Below, piece by piece: positions 1 to 10,384 of a stretch of 64,000 bases of DNA; within the stretch, counting starts at the first letter, position 1, and the number at the start of each line of letters is the position of its first letter. The translations under genes and the position numbers were made by a program. The notes beneath the pieces were generated by a model, which did not search any database, had not been told where the DNA came from, and saw only the letters and a list, made by a program, of their open reading frames with translations. This DNA comes from Cyclobacterium qasimii M12-11B (GTDB lineage Bacteria > Bacteroidota > Bacteroidia > Cytophagales > Cyclobacteriaceae): positions 97,452-161,451 of the forward strand of contig NZ_ATNM01000147.1 of the NCBI RefSeq assembly GCF_000427295.1. Reading direction: 5' to 3'.

Positions 1-617
1 TCCTTCTTTTTGAAAGACCTTAACACAGATAGGGGGGCATCATTTTTAACCATATTGGATTTAGAAAAAACTCTTGTAAGCCATTTTATAGCGTAATAAG
101 CTAAAAAATTCCTGTGTAGGTCATTGATTACAAAACCAACCCTGGTTTTGCTTTTAAGGTTTTTTAAAATATTTACAAGTTCCTCATTAGTAAAATGATG
201 CGTAAACAAAGTACAGGTTTGAATGTCTACAGGGTCCTTGATATAATCTGGATCAAAAACATTTCCCACCACAAATTCAATGGTCCTGTTTTCTTTTTTT
301 GCTTTCTCCTTGGCCAGCTCTATAATGTTAGGGTTGGCATCGACTCCTATTACCTGCAGTGATATTCCTTTATTTATTGCCCATTTATTAATGTGTATGG
401 CCATATCTCCTCCGCCACAACCCAGATCAGCAATGGTCATGGGCTGATTTTTTGAAGACTTCATCAAAACCGCAAGGCCAGAAGTGGTCACATTGTTTCC
501 TCCCAGAAGTTTATTAATCGTTCTTAATTCTTTCAATGTCTGAGTTAACTCCTGACCGCTACATGCCAGGTCATCCATTATTTCTTTCTCTTCACTTCTG
601 TGCAGGAACTTACTCAT
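1..617 (-). CDS. Class I SAM-dependent methyltransferase (partial, runs off the left edge)
   Basis: Reading leftward from the ATG at 617-615, about 205 codons stay open to the window edge, so the C-terminus is missing. The glycine-rich SAM-binding motif I reads IADLGCGGGDMAIHI (around residue 65), followed by motif II acidic residues in VIGVDANPNIIELAKEKA and a later segment TCTLFTHHFTNEELVNILKNL. This is a normal class I methyltransferase fold. The start ATG overlaps the stop of the upstream polyketide synthase gene as ATGA, so the two are translationally coupled. By context it probably methylates the polyketide product (O- or C-methylation); this is inference. It was too truncated to appear as a complete ORF. 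Confidence 0.8.
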   Translation of the reverse strand, partial: MSKFLHRSEEKEIMDDLACSGQELTQTLKELRTINKLLGGNNVTTSGLAVLMKSSKNQPMTIADLGCGGGDMAIHINKWAINKGISLQVIGVDANPNIIELAKEKAKKENRTIEFVVGNVFDPDYIKDPVDIQTCTLFTHHFTNEELVNILKNLKSKTRVGFVINDLHRNFLAYYAIKWLTRVFSKSNMVKNDAPLSVLRSFKKK

Positions 618-1693
618 GGCTTTTCTATTAGTAGGCTTTCTAAAGTTAACCCAGGTCCAAAACCCATTGCCAATACTTTTCCTTTTATGGATGAATCATT
701 CAATACAGCCTCCAAGACAAAGAGAATGGTAACCGATGACATGTTTCCAAAGTCCTTTAAAATATTGTGTGCATGCTGGTTTTGGCTTACCTCAATACCA
801 AAGGCATTTTCGATTTTGTTTAAAATTTGCTTACCTCCAGGGTGAATGGCAAAATGTTTGATAGTTGAAAGGCCAAATTGCTCTTCCAATCCATCTGCAA
901 AATCCTTTATCCCTTTTTCCAATAGGTTGGGTATGTACTTGCTCAGCTTCATCTGAAAGCCAAAATTTCCGATTGACCATGCCATGTCCTCGGCACCATC
1001 AGGTATAATATTGGATTGGTAATTTTCGATGTGCATCCCTTGCCCACCCTGCTGTATGAGAACAGCGGCAGCTCCATCCCCAAAAATGGCATTGGCAAGT
1101 ACATTGTCTTCATTGTAATCCTTCTGGAAATGAATGGTACAAAGCTCCACTCCAACAACCAGCACTTTGGCCGTGGGTTCACTTTTACAAATTCTATCTG
1201 CCATCTTAATTCCATTGAAAGCCGCATAACAGCCCATAAAATGAATGGCATACCGCTCCACGGTGTTCGGTAGACCCAACCTGTTAATTATATCCAATTC
1301 AACCCCTGGGGCGTACATCCCTGTACATGATATTAAGATTAGATGGGTTATATCTTCAGGTTTCACATCGGTTTTGGCCAGGCATTTTTCTATGGCCTCA
1401 ATGGCCAAATCAGGAGCCACCTTCTTAAAAACATCCATCCTAGTTAGGGTATCGGGAAAAGGTTCTAGCAGTTCGTTTTTTGGAAAAAAATCGAAGTCCT
1501 GAGGATCGCTATAATTAAAGTCATTAAGGGCGCTATACCTTTGGGCTATCCCTGATTTTCGGTAAACAAAGGATAGCTTTCTACTTTCATTGGAATCCAA
1601 ACCATGAGCTTTTTGCATAAAACGGCAAATCAATTCCTGTTCTATAGGTTTCCCTGGACTAGCAAGGCCTATGCTCTTTATTTGGCTCTTCAT
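614..1693 (-). CDS. Type III polyketide synthase (chalcone/stilbene synthase family)
   Basis: A 359-residue protein of normal length for the thiolase-fold type III PKS family, which condenses an acyl-CoA starter with malonyl-CoA units to make pyrones, resorcinols or phloroglucinols in the cytoplasm. The Cys-His-Asn triad is visible: Cys155 in HFMGCYAAFNG, His284 in FAIHPGGKQ and Asn317 in FGNMSSVT. The C-terminal GFGPGLTLE loop of the family is also present. The downstream methyltransferase overlaps by 4 bases. A UbiA prenyltransferase is divergently transcribed 87 bases away and shares the intergenic promoter region. The product cannot be read from sequence; in Bacteroidota such loci are usually predicted to make alkylpyrone, alkylresorcinol or prenylated polyketides. 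Confidence 0.9.
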   Translation of the reverse strand: MKSQIKSIGLASPGKPIEQELICRFMQKAHGLDSNESRKLSFVYRKSGIAQRYSALNDFNYSDPQDFDFFPKNELLEPFPDTLTRMDVFKKVAPDLAIEAIEKCLAKTDVKPEDITHLILISCTGMYAPGVELDIINRLGLPNTVERYAIHFMGCYAAFNGIKMADRICKSEPTAKVLVVGVELCTIHFQKDYNEDNVLANAIFGDGAAAVLIQQGGQGMHIENYQSNIIPDGAEDMAWSIGNFGFQMKLSKYIPNLLEKGIKDFADGLEEQFGLSTIKHFAIHPGGKQILNKIENAFGIEVSQNQHAHNILKDFGNMSSVTILFVLEAVLNDSSIKGKVLAMGFGPGLTLESLLIEKP

Positions 1694-1780
1694 TGATTTT
1701 AGTTTAGCTTTAATTTATAGTACATTTCAAGATAAGTAAAAAACCAATGACAAAGCGAATTGTTATCTCGCATTACATAT

Positions 1781-2650
1781 ATGTTTAAAAAATCCAGCTG
1801 GGAACACCTTCGAATTCCATTTTCTTACTACCTAATGCCTGTTTTTTGGTTTGCTCTTTCCTCTGCAACTGATGTGCCAATTGTAAATATTATAGCGGTA
1901 GGGGTAATTTTGCATCTATTTCTATACCCTTCCAGTAATGGATATAACAGCTATTTTGATAAGGATGAAAAAAGTATAGGCGGGCTCAAAAACCCCAAAA
2001 AAGTAACCATTGGTCTGTATTATCTGTCGCTGGTTTTTTTTGGAATAGCCCTTATAGGTGCATTATTTATTAATGGAATCTTTTTTTCCATGGTACTTCT
2101 ATACGGCCTCATTTCCATGGCATATAGTCATCCTTCCATACGTTTAAAAAAGTATCCTTACCTTAGTTGGCTTACGGCAGGAGTTTTTCAGGGGGCATTT
2201 ACATTTGCCATGTGTGTCATAGGGTTTGTAGATGGAAGTTTTAGCCTATTATTAGAATGGAAGTTATTGTTACCTGCACTTATTACTACCTTACTGCTTT
2301 TGGGGTCCTATCCATTGACGCAGGTTTACCAACATGAGGAGGACAAAAAGAGGGGAGACATTACCCTAAGTTTAAAACTGGGAATAAAGGGCACCTTTTA
2401 CTTTTCGGCCATTTGGTTTTTAATCTCCGGAATTACCTTCATTTGGTATTTTACCCACATAGATGCCCAATGGGCAATTTGGTGGTTTCTTGGCAGCACT
2501 GCACCTTTGGTTATATACTTTTACATTTGGTTTACCTTAATATTAAAGGATCCAAAAAAATACGCCAACCATACTATGGCGATGAGGATGAACAAAATTT
2601 CTTCCAGTGTTTTAAACTTTTTCTTCATCTATTACTATTTCGCCCAATAA
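1781..2650 (+). CDS. UbiA-family prenyltransferase (integral membrane)
   Basis: About 289 residues with eight or nine hydrophobic segments, as in UbiA-type aromatic prenyltransferases that attach an isoprenoid diphosphate to an aromatic acceptor. The first Asp-rich motif is NSYFDKDE (NxxxDxD) preceded by NGY, and the second is EEDKKRGD after YPLTQVYQ, both at the expected membrane-interface places. I start at ATG 1781 (MFKKSSWEHLRIPFSYY); an upstream TTG at 1760 is in frame but less likely. It is divergent from the type III PKS, so the polyketide or its methylated derivative is a plausible acceptor, but heme, menaquinone or (bacterio)chlorophyll-like substrates cannot be excluded. Confidence 0.85.
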   Translation: MFKKSSWEHLRIPFSYYLMPVFWFALSSATDVPIVNIIAVGVILHLFLYPSSNGYNSYFDKDEKSIGGLKNPKKVTIGLYYLSLVFFGIALIGALFINGIFFSMVLLYGLISMAYSHPSIRLKKYPYLSWLTAGVFQGAFTFAMCVIGFVDGSFSLLLEWKLLLPALITTLLLLGSYPLTQVYQHEEDKKRGDITLSLKLGIKGTFYFSAIWFLISGITFIWYFTHIDAQWAIWWFLGSTAPLVIYFYIWFTLILKDPKKYANHTMAMRMNKISSSVLNFFFIYYYFAQ

Positions 2651-2777
2651 CTGTGTCTATTTTTAGATTTCAATGCCAAAAGTCTCCTATATAATTGCTA
2701 TTTGAACCTAATATATTTACAAATGGTCAAGGCAAAAAAAGATATTCATTATATTGCTCCAAAATAAAAATCAACCT

Positions 2778-5700
2778 ATGTCCAATAATAGTGTCATCAA
2801 GGGATTGTGTTCCCTAGTATTTGCAACGCTCCTATTAGGAGCCTGCACCAGTAGACCCGAAGAGCCAAAAGTACTCGTTTTTTCCAAAACAGATGGGTAT
2901 TATCATGAATCCATTCCGGAAGGAATTCAGGCCATCACCGAATTAGGTAAACAAAATGACTTTTTGGTAGAAAGCACCAAAAATGCTGATATGTTTACCG
3001 AAGAATTATTGAAAGAATACAGCGCTGTAATCTTCTTAAATACTACCGGTGATGTATTAAATAACAACCAACAAGCTGTATTTGAACGCTACATTCAAGC
3101 TGGAGGCGGGTTTGTAGGAATCCATGCTGCAGCTGATACCGAATACGACTGGAATTGGTATGGTAAAATGGTCGGTGGCTATTTTGTAGACCACCCAGGA
3201 ATAAACGACCCACATCCCAATGTACAACAAGGGGATTTGGACGTCATAGATAGGACCAACCCAAGTACGTCATTCCTTCCTGAAAAATGGACAAGAACAG
3301 ATGAGTGGTACAGTTACAAAAATTTAAATCCGGACGTCAATGTTTTAATAACATTGGATGAAAGCAGCTATCAAGGCGGCGAAGACATGGGAGAGCACCC
3401 TATAGCTTGGTACCATGAATACGATGGAGGTCGTGCTTTCTATACTGGCAGTGGCCATACAAAAGCCTCTTATAAAGAAGAGCTATATTTAAAACACGTA
3501 CTCGAAGGTATAAAGTACGCCATCGGAGACAATAAAATACTGGACTACTCCAGTGCGCAAAGCAAAATAGTACCTGATGCTGACCGTTTTGAAAAGGTAA
3601 ACTTAGTGGTAGGAGAATTCAAGGAGCCTACTGAAATGACCATTTTACCTAATCTTGATGTTTTAATCTCTCAAAGAAGAGGTGAAAATCATGCTTTATA
3701 AAAATGGTGCCACCGAAACAAATAAAATAGCCCACCTTGATGTTTACTGGCAAACAGATGTGCCTAAAGTAAATGCGGAAGAGGGGCTTATGGGAATACA
3801 AGCAGACCCAGATTTTGCAAACAATCATTGGGTTTACGTTTTCTACAGCCCAATCGATGAATCCGTTAATAGACTTTCCCGCTTTAAGTTTGAAAATGAC
3901 GAGTGGAAAATGGATACAGAGCAGGTAATCCTACAGTTTTATTCTCAAAGAGGTATTTGCTGTCATACAGGAGGTTCTATCGCTTTCGATAGCAATGGAT
4001 TATTGTATGTTTCAGCAGGAGACAACTCGACTCCTTTCAACCAACCCAACCAGGAATATACCTTGAAAGGTTATGGTCCTTTAGACGATAGGCCAGGTTT
4101 TGAACAGTACGATGCGGCCAGGTCCTCAGGAAATACCAATGACCTCAGAGGTAAAATCCTTCGAATAAAAGTAAACGAAGATGGATCTTACAGTATTCCT
4201 GAAGGAAACCTTTACCCTGAAGGAACGGATAAAACCAAACCTGAAATCTATGTACAAGGAAACCGTAACCCTTATAGGATTACAGTCGATCAGAAAACAG
4301 GCTTTTTGTATTGGGGTGAAGTTGGTCCTGATGCAAGAGAAGACCAATTTGGAGTAAGGGGTTCTAAAGGATATGATGAAGTAAACCAGGCAAAAAAAGC
4401 AGGTTACTTTGGCTGGCCTTTCTTTGTAGGTAACAATTACCCTTACACAGCTATTGATTTTAATACAGGTGAAAGTAAAAACACTTTCGATCCGGCCAAG
4501 CCAATTAATAACTCTAGAAACAACACCGGTATTAATGAATTGCCTCCTGCACAACCAGCATTTATATACTACCCTTATGACGAATCAGAAGAATTCCCTG
4601 AAGTAGGAACAGGCGGTAGGAATGCCATGGCAGGTCCTGTGTACTATTCCGATCTTTATCCTGATGGTGGTGGATTGCCAAGCTATTATGACGGCAAGCT
4701 GTTTATTTATGATTGGATAAGGGGTTGGATAAAAGTAGTAACCATGGATCAAAATGGGGATTACCTAAAAATGGAACCCTTCATGGAGGGAGTAAGGCAC
4801 AATGCCCTTATCGACATGGAATTAGGTCCGAATGGTAAACTTTATCTTTTGGAATATGGTAAAGGCTGGTTTAGCGCCAATGACGATGCTGCCCTCTCTG
4901 TTATTAATTATAACCCAGGCAACAGGGCGCCGGTAATCGCCTCAATCACTGCAGACAAAACCTCTGGTAGCCTTCCATTGGAAGTAAAATTAACGACATC
5001 AGTAAAAGACCCTGAAAACGATGCATTAAACTATGTATGGGATTTGGGAAATGGTGAAACAATGGAGACCAAAGTTCCTGAGCTTTCTCATACTTTTGAC
5101 AAAGTGGGGGATTATGATATCTCTGTAACTGTCTCAGATACTGGAAACAAAACGGTTAAAAGCCAAACCATCAATGTATATGCTGGCAATATTGCACCTA
5201 GTATAAATGTAACATTTGAAGGCAACGGAAGCTTTTACTTCCCTAATGAAAAAGTAAACTATGAAGTAACGGTCAATGACCCGGATGATCCGTCAGCTGG
5301 AGAAGATCTTTCTTCACTTTACCTTTCTGCAGATTATATCGAAGGTTTTGACAAAGCGGAAGCAGCCTTAGGACACCAGGTAATGTCTGAAGCCATGGCA
5401 GGAAAAAGCCTTATGGAATCTCTTACTTGTAAAAGCTGTCACCAAATCGATGGCAAATCAGTAGGCCCTGGTTATACTGATGTTGCTAAGAAATATGCCG
5501 ATTCACCAGGAGCAGTGGACAAATTGATAAATAAAATCATTAAAGGTGGTTCTGGCGTTTGGGGAGAAACAATGATGCCTGCTAACCCAACCTTAAAAGA
5601 AGGAGATGCAAGAAAAATTGTAGCCTTTGTCCTTTCGCTAAATGGATTGGAAAACCAAGAGCCATCCCTACCTGCCTCAGGTCAACTGGATCCACTTCAA

Positions 5701-6213
5701 TGCAAAAAAGTGGTCAATAATGGTGTCATGCTATTGAATGCGAGCTTTACAGACAAAGGAGGGAGCAATATCAAGCCGCTTAGTACTTCTACCACTGTAT
5801 TCCTTAGAAACAGTAATATTAATTTAGGAGAACTTGATGACTACTTTGGTTATAACATCGGCAATGAAAATGGTCAGCAGACTTTATCCTCTCCTTTAGG
5901 TCAAGGTTATTTTACGCTTAAAAACATTGACCTTACAGGTTTGGAAGGAATTAATTTTAAAGTAAGCTCTTTACGTCCTTTTGACTATGGCTATCAATTA
6001 GAAGCCCGGTCTGGTAGTTCCGAAGGAAAAGTTATCGGTCAGGTAGTAATCAGAAAAAATGCGGAAGAAAGCATGAACACACAAACCATAGCGTTGAAGT
6101 TCAATGATGATGTAACTGCAGATTTTCAAGACCTTTATATAGTAACAGAAGCACTTAATGAAGAAGAATCAGTAAGTATGAGTATTTTATCTATGGAAAT
6201 GATAAGTAAATAA
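2778..6213 (+). CDS. Large lipoprotein: ThuA domain + PQQ-type sugar dehydrogenase + PKD + cytochrome c + C-terminal carbohydrate-binding-like domain (frameshifted as sequenced)
   Basis: Two ORFs (2778-3701 and 3682-6213) make one protein of about 1145 residues. The first ends in SQRRGENHAL; removing one A from the A4 run at 3685-3688 gives SQRRGE-IMLYKNG and joins the frames. N-terminus: lipoprotein signal with lipobox LLGAC. Then a ThuA (trehalose utilisation-like, class I glutamine amidotransferase-like) domain, a beta-propeller of the glucose/sorbosone dehydrogenase family (about 3600-4920), a PKD domain (about 4920-5180), a c-type heme motif CKSCHQ near residue 884 with GETMMPAN as likely Met ligand, and a C-terminal beta domain resembling CBM6. 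It is probably exported and anchored to the membrane, oxidising a sugar and passing electrons to its own heme. The substrate is unknown. Start chosen at ATG 2778 (MSNNSVIKG). Confidence 0.82.
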
Positions 6214-6234
6214 TTCATCATCTGAATAAATATT

Positions 6235-6272
6235 AAAGGCCTGTAAATTATGTATTTACAGGCCTTTTTTTT
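6235..6272 (+). terminator. Rho-independent terminator
   Basis: A perfect 13-bp stem, AAAGGCCTGTAAA (6235-6247) with TTTACAGGCCTTT (6255-6267), a 7-base loop and then a continuing T tract to 6272. It lies 21 bases after the stop of the ThuA/dehydrogenase gene and before two convergent lipoprotein genes. Confidence 0.9.
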
Positions 6273-6315
6273 GCCCAAATAGGGCAATCAAAATGACTAT
6301 TTCATTGGAACCTTC

Positions 6316-6969
6316 TTAACGCCTGGTAAGCTGAACATACCATCTACCCATCACTGAGTTCAAATTCATTCCCATTTGCTCGGAAAACTTTACAATGCCA
6401 TAGCCTTTAGCATAGTACACCGTTTTGATTTCATTTGGCAACATTGAATCCTTGAAAGTGAATTTTAGCACATTATTGTACAATTGGCCAGCACTTTGAA
6501 AGCCTTCAACCGCTGTTATGACAGCACTGTCATCTCGGGAAGTTTCAGTAACAAAATCATAAGTTGAGGATTTAACCGAAACACCATTGGTATTGGTAAC
6601 AGTAAGTCTTAGGTTATAGCCATCCTCCGAGATGCCCGACCCTTGAATGTCCACCATTAAGTGAAGAGGCGAAAAAGAGGTATTGTATTGAACCGAAAAA
6701 TAATAACTTCCAAAAGTATTCCCACAATCATCTTCCACTATGTTTTCATGATAGAATGAGTCTTTACTACTCAAGATTAGGGTTTGTTGGATTTCGTTGG
6801 AATCAATTATCGTCTGGTTTCCAATAGTGTCTTTTACTGCCCATTCCTTAATATTAGTCAGTCTTCGTTCCAATTCTGGAATGTCTAAACAAGGCTCTTC
6901 TACACAACCGGCAAAAATCAATAAGAGAGCGCAAAAGTTAATTCTCTTCTTTAACTGTGAATTTTTCAT
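6316..6969 (-). CDS. Hypothetical lipoprotein, 217 aa
   Basis: N-terminus MKNSQLKKRINFCALLLIFAGCVEEP is a lipoprotein signal with lipobox FAGC. The mature part is rich in beta-prone segments (YYFSVQYNTSFSPLHLMVDIQG, YNLRLTVTNTNG) with a Cys pair early in the mature region (C-L-D, and DDCGN). I recognise no domain. It follows the frameshifted lipoprotein gene 6938-7491 and overlaps it by about 32 bases, so the two form an operon. Both products would be surface or periplasmic lipoproteins, possibly partners. Function unknown. Confidence 0.7.
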   Translation of the reverse strand: MKNSQLKKRINFCALLLIFAGCVEEPCLDIPELERRLTNIKEWAVKDTIGNQTIIDSNEIQQTLILSSKDSFYHENIVEDDCGNTFGSYYFSVQYNTSFSPLHLMVDIQGSGISEDGYNLRLTVTNTNGVSVKSSTYDFVTETSRDDSAVITAVEGFQSAGQLYNNVLKFTFKDSMLPNEIKTVYYAKGYGIVKFSEQMGMNLNSVMGRWYVQLTRR

Positions 6970-7491
6970 CGTTGGTCATTATAATTTGAATTAAACCCAG
7001 CTCTTTAGAGAAAAAAACCTTCTCAGGATTAATTATTTCAGCATCCGAATCATTGGATACGGCTTGATAAACATTGTCGTATTCTTTTTCACCAAGGGTC
7101 AATTTTTCCCATTCAGGAGGTGTACTCAGGTCTATTTCAAAAAATAACTGTTTATCTCAACTGACATAAATGGATTATACGCCAAAGGAAAAACAGTCAG
7201 GTTGATGGTTAACTCTGGAACATCACTTTCAAGAATAGTGGTAAGTGTTTCATAGGTGAAATAATCATCTCCGGCATGATAAGTTTCAGACTTTTGAAAT
7301 TTGGTGTCCTTATTGCTAACTTTCAAATCAAATTCAAAACCATTGGAATGGCTAAAGGCAATCCTTTCACCTGCTAAGTAGGGAATGGTTTGCCGTTCTT
7401 CATTTGTCAATTCGAACTTTCCCCTTTCTTGCCCTTCAGGTATACAAGAACTCAGAAATAGCAATGCGATAAATGGGAATAATATTTTCAT
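6938..7491 (-). CDS. Hypothetical lipoprotein, about 184 aa when repaired (frameshifted as sequenced)
   Basis: Starts MKILFPFIALLFLSSCIPEG, a lipoprotein signal with lipobox LSSC. The ORF stops at 7132 after MSVEINSYFLK, but adding one base to the A6 run (plus strand) at 7139-7144 continues it as NSYFFEIDLSTPPEWEKLTLGEKEY and on to VKEEN with a stop at 6938-6940. The extended part is clean coding sequence across 190 bases with no other stop, which supports one gene. It overlaps the start of the next lipoprotein gene. No domain recognised; the central portion (FDLKVSNKDTKFQ, LTINLTVFPLAYNPF) looks like a beta sandwich. Confidence 0.65.
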
Positions 7492-7671
7492 TATTAATGT
7501 CTTTCGGAGCGTATGGGATAAAATCCTTATTGAGTTGCCGATAAGTATATACCAGAATAATGCTACTGCGAATGTCCAAAACCAGACAAACAGCCATGTT
7601 TTTCATTGTCATTAACAGAACACTAATCTAAAGACGAAACGCGGCTAATATTTGTCCATTATTTCAACATT

Positions 7672-8849
7672 TTAATTTTTAGGCTGGGCTTTTTTCTTCG
7701 AAAATAATTGCCGCATACCAGATGACATAAATGCTAAAAGTGGAACACTGTTCCTAATTTTAAATTCATCCCAAAAGTTACTGTCGTTGTCCAGGAAGGA
7801 TAAGATTTTCTCGGGCGAATTTTTCTTGAATAAACTGGAGAAAATTGCCCTACCAGTTGCCTTTTTTGAGAGCAACACATCAAGTAAGGTCCTGTCATAC
7901 CAGGCATAAATGCTGTCTTTCCAAGTCAGACTGATTGCTGGAGATTGATTTAGTTTCAATTCATTTACAATTTGTGACACGTGCTTTTGTACAAACTGAA
8001 AAGTATAACCAGTACTGGCTTTCGTAAAACCACCAGCTGTCCCTATGTTGACAATTCTATGTTCCTCCTTTACCGTGGCGGAAAATTTGGCCAGAGACAT
8101 GGGAATTACCCCAAATTCTTCATGTGTCAGCTCGTAGTGCTTGATTTTTAGCTCCTTCTCAATATACTCCTTAAGGGCCATCTGATAATCTTCCTTATCC
8201 AGGGTGCTTTCGCTAAATAGTGTGTATTCAATCAAGGCTTTCGTGTTACTTGTTGGCAATACATACATAAAGGTGGTGCCATTTGCTTGCTCCAACCTAA
8301 AATCCATCAAAGTCCCAATTTTCTCATTGAAAACGGGTGAGTCCGTTTGGATGAACCAACCCATGAAATGCTGTAGTAGGGTGTTTTGGGTATTCATTTC
8401 AGGATTAAACAAACCAGTAGAATTAAAAATATACTGCCCTGAATATTGTCCTTTTTCCGTTTCAAGAATGGCATTTCCATCTTTTACCTTCATGTCCAGG
8501 ATAGCCTCTGTTTTGAAGGTAACATTTTCAAAACTGGAAGCATGACCCAGAACTAGCGAGTAAAAATCACCAGCCTGAATCATTTTATATTTGTACTTTT
8601 TGAGTTCAAATGTTTTTGATACGTCTGGGGAAAAAATTGTAAGGTTTCCCAATGGTGATGAACAATAGGTTCAAATATTCCTGCACCTTTTTCCCAAAAA
8701 CACCAGGTCCGATCATTGTCCATCTTTTCAACCTTATCAATGACCAGAACTCTTTTGCTTTGCAAGTCCTTATCCAACAGAAGCCTGTGCAATAAACTTA
8801 ACCCTGCTAATCCTGAACCTGCGATGATATAGTCGTAATCTAGTTTCAT
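7672..8849 (-). CDS. crtY: Lycopene beta-cyclase, CrtY family (frameshifted as sequenced)
   Basis: The N-terminal ORF (8849-8580) has the FAD-binding Rossmann motif IIAGSGLAGLSLLHRLL and the cyclase signature DNDRTWCFWEKG. The rest (8652-7672) continues as FSPDVSKTFELKKYKYKMIQAGDFY. The join needs one base added to the A6 run (plus strand) at 8631-8636, giving LQFFSPDV. The whole protein would be about 393 residues, normal for CrtY. It cyclises the ends of lycopene to beta-ionone rings, giving beta-carotene in the yellow-orange pigment pathway. No other carotenoid gene is in the window, so it is not in a crt cluster here. The break looks like a homopolymer sequencing error. Confidence 0.85.
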
Positions 8850-8990
8850 GAATTGATATTTCTTGCCTTGAATGTTGAATAGGCAATCTCAGTTTTAATC
8901 CTTTTAAAACTGCTAAACACCTGAAATTGAAAACATGTTTAAACCTGAAGATATTTTTTGATTAAAATCAGAACGCAAATCAGCAATTGT

Positions 8991-9980
8991 TTAGCTTACT
9001 TCGTTTTCCAATTTCTCATTCATTTCAAAGGCATGAATATTATCCAATGTAATAAGGGTAATTTGGTCCATGGCTTCTTTCGTAAAATAAGCCTGATGTG
9101 AAGTAATCAACACATTTGGAAAACTATTTAGCCTCAGGATATAATCGTCCTGAATGATACTCTCTGACAAATCTTCAAAAAACAGCTTTTCTTCCTGTTC
9201 ATAAACATCTATCCCCAAATATCCGATCTTTTTCTGTGCCAGACCATCAATGGCATCTGCTGTATTTATTAGCGCCCCTCGACTCGTATTAATGATCATT
9301 ACACCGTCTTTCATTTTTGCCAGCGAACTTTTATTCACCATATGTTTGGTAGCAGGCATAAGCGGACAGTGCAAGGATAAAATATCAGATTGTTTGAATA
9401 CTTCATCTATTGGCAAGTATTTCACGCCCATGGCAACCAACTCTTCTGAAACCGCAATATCATAGGCCAGGATTTTACAGCCGAATCCCTTCATAATCCT
9501 GCAGAAAGCTATTCCAATTTTTCCAGTTCCAACTACACCTACTGTTTTTCCATACAGATTAAATCCAATCAGATTTTTTAAGGAGAAATTACCTTCCCTC
9601 ACCCGGTTGTATGCTTTATGGGTTTTTCTATTTAAGGTCAGAATCAATGCCACAGAGTGTTCTGCTACTGCTTCAGGTGAATAGGCGGGAACACGCACCA
9701 CCTTTATGCCATGGTCTTTTGCAGATTGAAGGTCTACATTATTGAAACCTGCACAGCGCATGGCTATTAATTTAACACCATTTTTTGCTAAAATCTCGAT
9801 GGTATCATTGTCCACTTTATCATTGACAAAAGCACAAACAACATCAAATCCAATGGATAAATTAGCCGTTGACTTATTGAGAGAAGTCTCAAAAAAGGAA
9901 AAAGTATATTCATACCTACTACTATACTTTTCAAAGTATTCTTGATCGTATGACTTAGTACTAAATACGGCAATTTTCAT
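8991..9980 (-). CDS. D-2-hydroxyacid dehydrogenase, NAD-dependent (D-lactate dehydrogenase type)
   Basis: 329 residues, full length for the family. The Rossmann NAD-binding motif is GVVGTGKIGIAFCRIMKGFG (about residues 149-168). Family motifs follow: MRCAGFNNVD, RVPAYSPEAVAEHSV, LHCPLMPATKHMVN with NTSRGALI, the catalytic Glu region GIDVYEQEE, and the proton-donor His in NVLITSHQAYFTKEAM. This pattern fits fermentative D-lactate dehydrogenase (LdhA), which interconverts pyruvate and D-lactate in the cytoplasm. Single gene with its own 5' region facing the dapF intergenic stretch. A lactate-oxidation operon (lutABC) is present elsewhere in the window, so lactate is a plausible metabolite. Confidence 0.85.
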   Translation of the reverse strand: MKIAVFSTKSYDQEYFEKYSSRYEYTFSFFETSLNKSTANLSIGFDVVCAFVNDKVDNDTIEILAKNGVKLIAMRCAGFNNVDLQSAKDHGIKVVRVPAYSPEAVAEHSVALILTLNRKTHKAYNRVREGNFSLKNLIGFNLYGKTVGVVGTGKIGIAFCRIMKGFGCKILAYDIAVSEELVAMGVKYLPIDEVFKQSDILSLHCPLMPATKHMVNKSSLAKMKDGVMIINTSRGALINTADAIDGLAQKKIGYLGIDVYEQEEKLFFEDLSESIIQDDYILRLNSFPNVLITSHQAYFTKEAMDQITLITLDNIHAFEMNEKLENEVS

Positions 9981-10384
9981 AGGCTTAATTTAAGTTTTGT
10001 TTCCACATATCATTTCCGTTACTAATTTACTAAAGCTACATGGATATAAGCCATTATAATTAACGTTTTATAGCTTCCTCACCTGATAAAAGAAATAAAA
10101 TTTAAAGGTCCTATCCATAATTCTAGTCAAATGAAAGGTTACTCAGATTCAACCATGGACAGTAGATGCGATTTGGCCAATCACTACCTTTTATAAGTCG
10201 TTTTGTCAGTCTTGACAGGAAATCCTGTAGTTAATTGAATATAAGCCCGTAAATTCGGCCAAGTTGTTTATTTTTGTATTTCATTTTGGTGTTGGTTGGA
10301 TTTTTGTACACTATCGACAGAACTGTTTAAGCCTTTCTGTCAAGTTAATTCAACCAAATCAGAAGGTAACTTATTTAAAATCAA
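9981..10384. other. Intergenic region between divergent ldh-like gene and dapF
   Basis: 404 bases without a convincing ORF. It contains a TATTTTTG box (10269-10276) that fits the Bacteroidota -7 consensus TAnnTTTG for rightward transcription. Two small hairpins are present: ACAGGA-AA-TCCTGT at 10215-10228, and GACAGA...TCTGTC at 10316-10341 in what would be the dapF leader. I see no riboswitch I can name. Confidence 0.4.

Noticed and set aside
1747..1788. ATG at 1747 as start of the UbiA gene
   Set aside because: It is in another frame and ends after a few codons; ATG 1781 is the first good start in frame.
7977..7986. CACGTG core as a third parS
   Set aside because: Only the six-base core is shared (GACACGTGCT); the flanks do not match TGTTCCACGTGGAACA. 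The same applies to the core near 47404.
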